This document shows, one piece after another, positions 6,730-9,505 of a stretch of DNA of 9,505 nt. The stretch is from Proteobacteria bacterium SG_bin4. Its GTDB lineage: Bacteria > Pseudomonadota > Gammaproteobacteria > Burkholderiales > Nitrosomonadaceae. Made by a program: the position numbers and the translations under genes. The number at the start of each line of letters is the position of its first letter. The first letter of the stretch is position 1. The notes under the pieces were generated by a model that saw nothing but the letters and a program-made list of their open reading frames with translations, had not been told where the DNA came from and did no database searches. The stretch is taken from NCBI GenBank assembly GCA_002083395.1, contig LWDH01000024.1, positions 1-9,505 on the forward strand, given 5' to 3'.

Positions 6730-7758
6730 TTATTTGAGCGGAATCCGATTGGCGCAGAGTCCCTGCGCAATCGTGCGGATCAGCTCCGGGCCGTGATAAA
6801 TCAGTCCGGTATATAGCTGAATCAGGCTGGCGCCGGCGTTCAGTTTTTCCTCTGCATCGGCAAGCGATTGTATGCCGCCGACACCAATAATTGGAACCGC
6901 ATTTTGCAGGTAGCCGTGCAATTGCTGAACGATGGTTGTCGATCGCTGTTTCAACGGCGCGCCGCTAAGTCCGCCGCTTTCTTGTGCAACCGGCAAATGT
7001 GCGATGCCTTCGCGTGAAAGCGTGGTATTGGTGGCAATGACCGCATCCATGCGATGTTTCAGCAATAACGCCGCGATTGATTCGATCTGCGCGGTATCGA
7101 GATCGGGTGCGATTTTAACGGCAACCGGCACGTATTTCCCGTGAGACTGCGCCAGTTCCTGCTGCGCGGATTTGAGTTGATTGAGCAAATGGTCCAATGC
7201 ATCGGCAGACTGCAAATCCCGCAAATTCTTGGTGTTGGGTGACGAGATGTTGATTGTGACATAACTGGCATAGCGATAGACTTTTTGCAGGCAGATCCGG
7301 TAATCCTCGGCCGCTTTGTCAAGCGGCGTATCGAAATTCTTACCGATATTGATCCCTAAAATACCTTGGTAGCTTGAGCGCGTGACATTTTCGATCAGCC
7401 GGTCGACGCCGTGGTTATTAAAGCCGAGGCGATTGATGATGGCATTGGCTTCGGGCGCGCGGAAAAGGCGGGGCGCCGGATTTCCCGGTTGCGGCCGGGG
7501 TGTGACCGTGCCGATTTCGATGAAACCGAATCCGAGCCTGGCGAGCGCATCGAGATGTTCGCCATTCTTATCCAGGCCGGCAGCCAATCCGACCGGATTG
7601 GGAAAAGTGAGTCCCATGACGTTCCGGGGCTGACAGTCAATCTCGGCACGGGGCAGCAACCCCAGTCTTGTTAGCTGATCGAGTGCAGCCAAGGAGAATC
7701 GGTGCGCGGACTCGGGACTCAGTTGAAACAGCAGCGGGCGGAAAAATTGATAGAACAT
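6730..7758 (-). CDS. pyrD: Dihydroorotate dehydrogenase, quinone-dependent (class 2)
   Basis: PyrD oxidises dihydroorotate to orotate, the fourth step of pyrimidine synthesis, using FMN and passing electrons to membrane quinone. The 342 residues fit class 2. An amphipathic N-terminal segment for membrane docking (MFYQFFRPLLFQLSPESAHR) comes first. Then follow NPVGLAAGLDKNGE (54-67), the GTVTPRPQPGNPAPRLFR loop (83-100), the NRLGFNN substrate-binding segment (109-115) and the catalytic-serine loop NISSPNT (170-176). The later motifs VAVKIAPDL, ATNTTLSR, GGLSGAPL and GVGGI fit the FMN-binding barrel. No change in a key residue was noticed. It follows bpt after 40 bases and precedes rnfB by 7 bases. 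The only ribosome-site-like bases (AGGA) lie about 15 bases upstream. Confidence 0.97.
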   Translation of the reverse strand: MFYQFFRPLLFQLSPESAHRFSLAALDQLTRLGLLPRAEIDCQPRNVMGLTFPNPVGLAAGLDKNGEHLDALARLGFGFIEIGTVTPRPQPGNPAPRLFRAPEANAIINRLGFNNHGVDRLIENVTRSSYQGILGINIGKNFDTPLDKAAEDYRICLQKVYRYASYVTINISSPNTKNLRDLQSADALDHLLNQLKSAQQELAQSHGKYVPVAVKIAPDLDTAQIESIAALLLKHRMDAVIATNTTLSREGIAHLPVAQESGGLSGAPLKQRSTTIVQQLHGYLQNAVPIIGVGGIQSLADAEEKLNAGASLIQLYTGLIYHGPELIRTIAQGLCANRIPLK

Positions 7759-7798
7759 GCCGGAATTTTATCCTGAAATGACGTTTGTCCTATGAAAA

Positions 7799-8506
7799 TT
7801 ACGAGAAAAGGCTGCCGTCCAGCAGTTGCCACCGACCATCCAGCAATACTTCCAGCGGCTGGAAGTTCATTTTGTAGCGCATTTTCCGGTTTTCCTGAAT
7901 CCAATAACCTAAATATAAATAATCCATTCCCAGATTCCGGCACTGTTCAATTTGCCACAGAATGCTGTACGTGCCGAAACTTGCGTGAGCGATATCCGCG
8001 TCAAAGAACGTGTAGACCGATGAAAATCCGTCCGGCAACAGATCAACAATGCTCACCATGTGTAGTTGCTGATTGTCGCGAAATTCAATCAGCAAGGAAT
8101 CGACATGGCTTTGCAGCAAAAAATTGTGATATTGCTCGCGGCAATCCTGATCCATGCCGCCACCGGCATGGCGCTTGGTTTGATAGCGTTGATAGAGCGC
8201 GTAGTGCGCCGGATCATAATGCAGCGGATGCGCGGTAACCTGCAAATGCTGATGTTGTTTCCAGGCCCTGCGCTGGAAGCGTTTGGGCGTAAAGGATTTC
8301 GCCTTGACGCGCACCGACAGGCAGGCTTGGCAATGCTCGCAATGCGGGCGGTAAATGTAATGTCCGCTGCGCCGGAAGCCGGTTTGTATTAATTTCGCGT
8401 AAGCGGCAATGTCGATGCTATGCTCCGGCGTAACGACTTCCGAGCACGCCGATTTGCCGGGTAAATAGCTGCAGGAATAAGGGTTTGTGGTATGAAATTT
8501 AATCAC
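7799..8506 (-). CDS. bpt: Aspartate/glutamate leucyltransferase Bpt (ATE1-like)
   Basis: Bpt transfers leucine from Leu-tRNA to proteins with N-terminal Asp or Glu, marking them for ClpS and ClpAP. The family is homologous to eukaryotic ATE1 and is often annotated as arginyltransferase. Signatures are NPYSCSYLPG at the start, FRRSGHYIYRPHCEHCQAC with paired cysteines, RRAWKQH, the RHAGGGMDQD segment, VDLLPDGFSSVYTFFD, SILWQIEQCR and YLGYWIQENRKM. The start is uncertain. GTG at 8506, 7 bases after the aat stop, gives 235 residues beginning MIKFHTTNPY. TTG at 8542 would add 12 residues and overlap aat by 29 bases. Relatives usually have a few residues before the NPY-like motif, so neither is excluded. 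No ribosome site is visible for either, which suggests coupling to aat. Confidence 0.9.
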   Translation of the reverse strand: MIKFHTTNPYSCSYLPGKSACSEVVTPEHSIDIAAYAKLIQTGFRRSGHYIYRPHCEHCQACLSVRVKAKSFTPKRFQRRAWKQHQHLQVTAHPLHYDPAHYALYQRYQTKRHAGGGMDQDCREQYHNFLLQSHVDSLLIEFRDNQQLHMVSIVDLLPDGFSSVYTFFDADIAHASFGTYSILWQIEQCRNLGMDYLYLGYWIQENRKMRYKMNFQPLEVLLDGRWQLLDGSLFS

Positions 8507-8513
8507 GGCAATT

Positions 8514-9218
8514 TCAGGATATTTCCGGTAGCATGCGTTCAAAGTTCCATTTATCGCCGATCGCGATATCGTTAATCAACGTTCCCAGTTGCCGGCTGAA
8601 GCTGACGCGCGAAATTTCCCGCGCGCCGAGCGATGCCAGATGACGGGTTTTCACTTGGCAATCGATCAAACCGAATTCCCAGTATTGTAGTTGTTTCACC
8701 AGATGTACGAAGGCAATTTTCGAGGCGTCGGTGCTGCGCGAAAACATCGATTCGCCGAAAAACACTTTTCCCAAAGCGACACCATAGAGACCGCCAACCA
8801 GCTCGCCGTCGATCCAGGTTTCCACCGAATGCGCCAAGCCCATGTCGTGCAGCGCCGTATACGCTGCGATCATTTCCGGATGGATCCAGGTGCCGGATTG
8901 TCCCTTGCGAGGCGCCGCGCAAGCTTGCATGACTTGCGTAAACGCCGTATCAGCACGGATTTGGTAACAATCCTTGTGAAGGGTTTTGCGTAATGACCGG
9001 GAGATTTTTAATTCTCCCGGAAACAATACCATTCTTGGATCCGGACTCCACCAGAAAATCGGTTCGTCTTCGTTGAACCACGGAAAGATACCGCTGCGAT
9101 ACGCCTCGATCAATCGTTGCGGCGACAAATCACCGCCAACCGCCAATAAACCGTTGGGATCATCCAGCGCTTTTTCAAGCGGAGGAAACGATGAAAAAAG
9201 GTTTTTTTCGTTAATCAT
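8514..9218 (-). CDS. aat: Leucyl/phenylalanyl-tRNA--protein transferase
   Basis: Aat adds Leu or Phe from aminoacyl-tRNA to proteins with N-terminal Lys or Arg, creating a destabilising residue recognised by ClpS/ClpAP. The 234 residues equal the E. coli length. Family motifs are FPPLEKALDDPNGLLAVGGDLS (11-32), YRSGIFPWF (40-48), WWSPDPRMVLFP (56-67), GTWI (109-112) and GESMFSR (155-161). E156, D186 and Q188, the residues implicated in catalysis in E. coli, fall at identical positions. It is the first gene of the minus-strand operon and is followed immediately by bpt, so both branches of the bacterial N-degron pathway are made together. No Shine-Dalgarno lies before the ATG, and no good sigma-70 promoter was found in the AT-rich region upstream. 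Confidence 0.97.
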   Translation of the reverse strand: MINEKNLFSSFPPLEKALDDPNGLLAVGGDLSPQRLIEAYRSGIFPWFNEDEPIFWWSPDPRMVLFPGELKISRSLRKTLHKDCYQIRADTAFTQVMQACAAPRKGQSGTWIHPEMIAAYTALHDMGLAHSVETWIDGELVGGLYGVALGKVFFGESMFSRSTDASKIAFVHLVKQLQYWEFGLIDCQVKTRHLASLGAREISRVSFSRQLGTLINDIAIGDKWNFERMLPEIS

Positions 9219-9250
9219 AAATTTATGTAAAATCGCTGATTGCTACTAAG

Positions 9251-9292
9251 TTGATATAGATCAAGGTTGCATCAAAAATATTTTCTTATTCT
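9251..9292 (+). promoter_or_regulatory. FNR/CRP-family box with class II promoter for the 9351 gene
   Basis: TTGATATAGATCAA (9251-9264) is a perfect match to the FNR/ANR consensus TTGAT-N4-ATCAA. A -10-like hexamer, TATTCT, lies at 9287-9292. A transcription start at about 9299 would put the box centre at -41.5, the standard position for class II activation. The site also lies 33 bases upstream of the divergent aat start and could affect that gene. Which family member binds (FNR, NnrR/Dnr or CRP) cannot be told from the site. Confidence 0.6.
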
Positions 9293-9350
9293 CCATCGAC
9301 TCGGGCAAATTGTCACATCTCAATAACGAAACCTAAGAAAGGGAAATTAT

Positions 9351-9505
9351 ATGAAGTATTTTTTACAAAAGAAAAAATTTGCCAACAATATGCTGGCCAG
9401 TTCACTGTTATTGACTTTTACATTGGCCTCGCCGCAATTGTTTGCGCAAGACGCGGCGAATCAGCGCATCCGGCAATTGGAAAATGCGTTGCAACAAATT
9501 CAGCA
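9351..9505 (+). CDS. Exported protein, probably a porin, N-terminal part only
   Basis: Only 51 complete codons are in the window. They encode a long Sec signal peptide (K-rich start at residues 2-9, hydrophobic core about 14-26, likely cleavage after A32 in LFA before QD). A short heptad-like coiled-coil start follows (NQRIRQLENALQQIQ, 37-51). This arrangement is common in outer-membrane porins of the DcaP/OprP kind and in some other envelope proteins, so the porin call rests on N-terminal architecture only. A purine-rich AGAAAGGG lies about 8 bases before the ATG. The gene diverges from aat and has the FNR-type box upstream. Confidence 0.6.
   Translation, partial: MKYFLQKKKFANNMLASSLLLTFTLASPQLFAQDAANQRIRQLENALQQIQ

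Noticed and set aside
6723..6770. Upstream extension of rnfB to 6770
   Set aside because: It would overlap the end of pyrD and add residues absent from the family; ATG 6722 gives the usual soluble RnfB start.
1..9505. Mobile element, CRISPR array, tRNA or defence island
   Set aside because: No direct-repeat array, transposase, integrase, tRNA-like fold or defence gene cluster was seen; the Fic remnant alone does not make an island.

Overview
The window looks like chromosomal DNA of a betaproteobacterium, most likely a Nitrosomonas-type ammonia oxidiser. That assignment is inferred from the gene content and order (aat-bpt-pyrD-rnfB-nth-DUF1841), the paired small c-type cytochromes and the moderate GC content; no marker gene fixes it. 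The region is mostly housekeeping. I see no phage, insertion sequence, CRISPR array, tRNA or rRNA, and no convincing new multigene system.

Plus strand, left half. First comes the wreck of a Fic-family gene (90-606) behind a perfect 13-bp inverted repeat. It keeps the N-terminal domain and the C-terminal winged helix but has lost the catalytic core and acquired an in-frame stop and a frame change. Next is a two-helix membrane protein of unknown function (754-1401). A small heat-shock protein follows (1593-2018), with a sigma-32-type promoter in front and a clean intrinsic terminator behind. Then come the ABC-F ATPase Uup (2165-4084) and two tandem periplasmic monohaem cytochromes (4198-4881). 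A bidirectional terminator separates these from the convergent minus-strand operon.

Minus strand, right half. A compact operon reads from right to left: aat, bpt, pyrD, soluble rnfB, nth and a DUF1841 gene (9218 down to 4955). Gene spacings run from a 14-base overlap to 40 bases. Aat and Bpt are the two aminoacyl-tRNA-protein transferases that feed the ClpS/ClpAP N-degron pathway. PyrD makes orotate for pyrimidines. RnfB is an iron-sulphur electron carrier without its membrane anchor, and Nth is a base-excision repair enzyme. The nth reading frame is broken by one extra base at about 5596; both halves are otherwise well conserved, so this is either a recent mutation or a sequence error.

Right edge. 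Divergent from aat, a secreted protein, probably a porin, starts at 9351 and runs off the window. Its promoter region has a perfect FNR/CRP-family box (9251-9264), correctly placed for activation.
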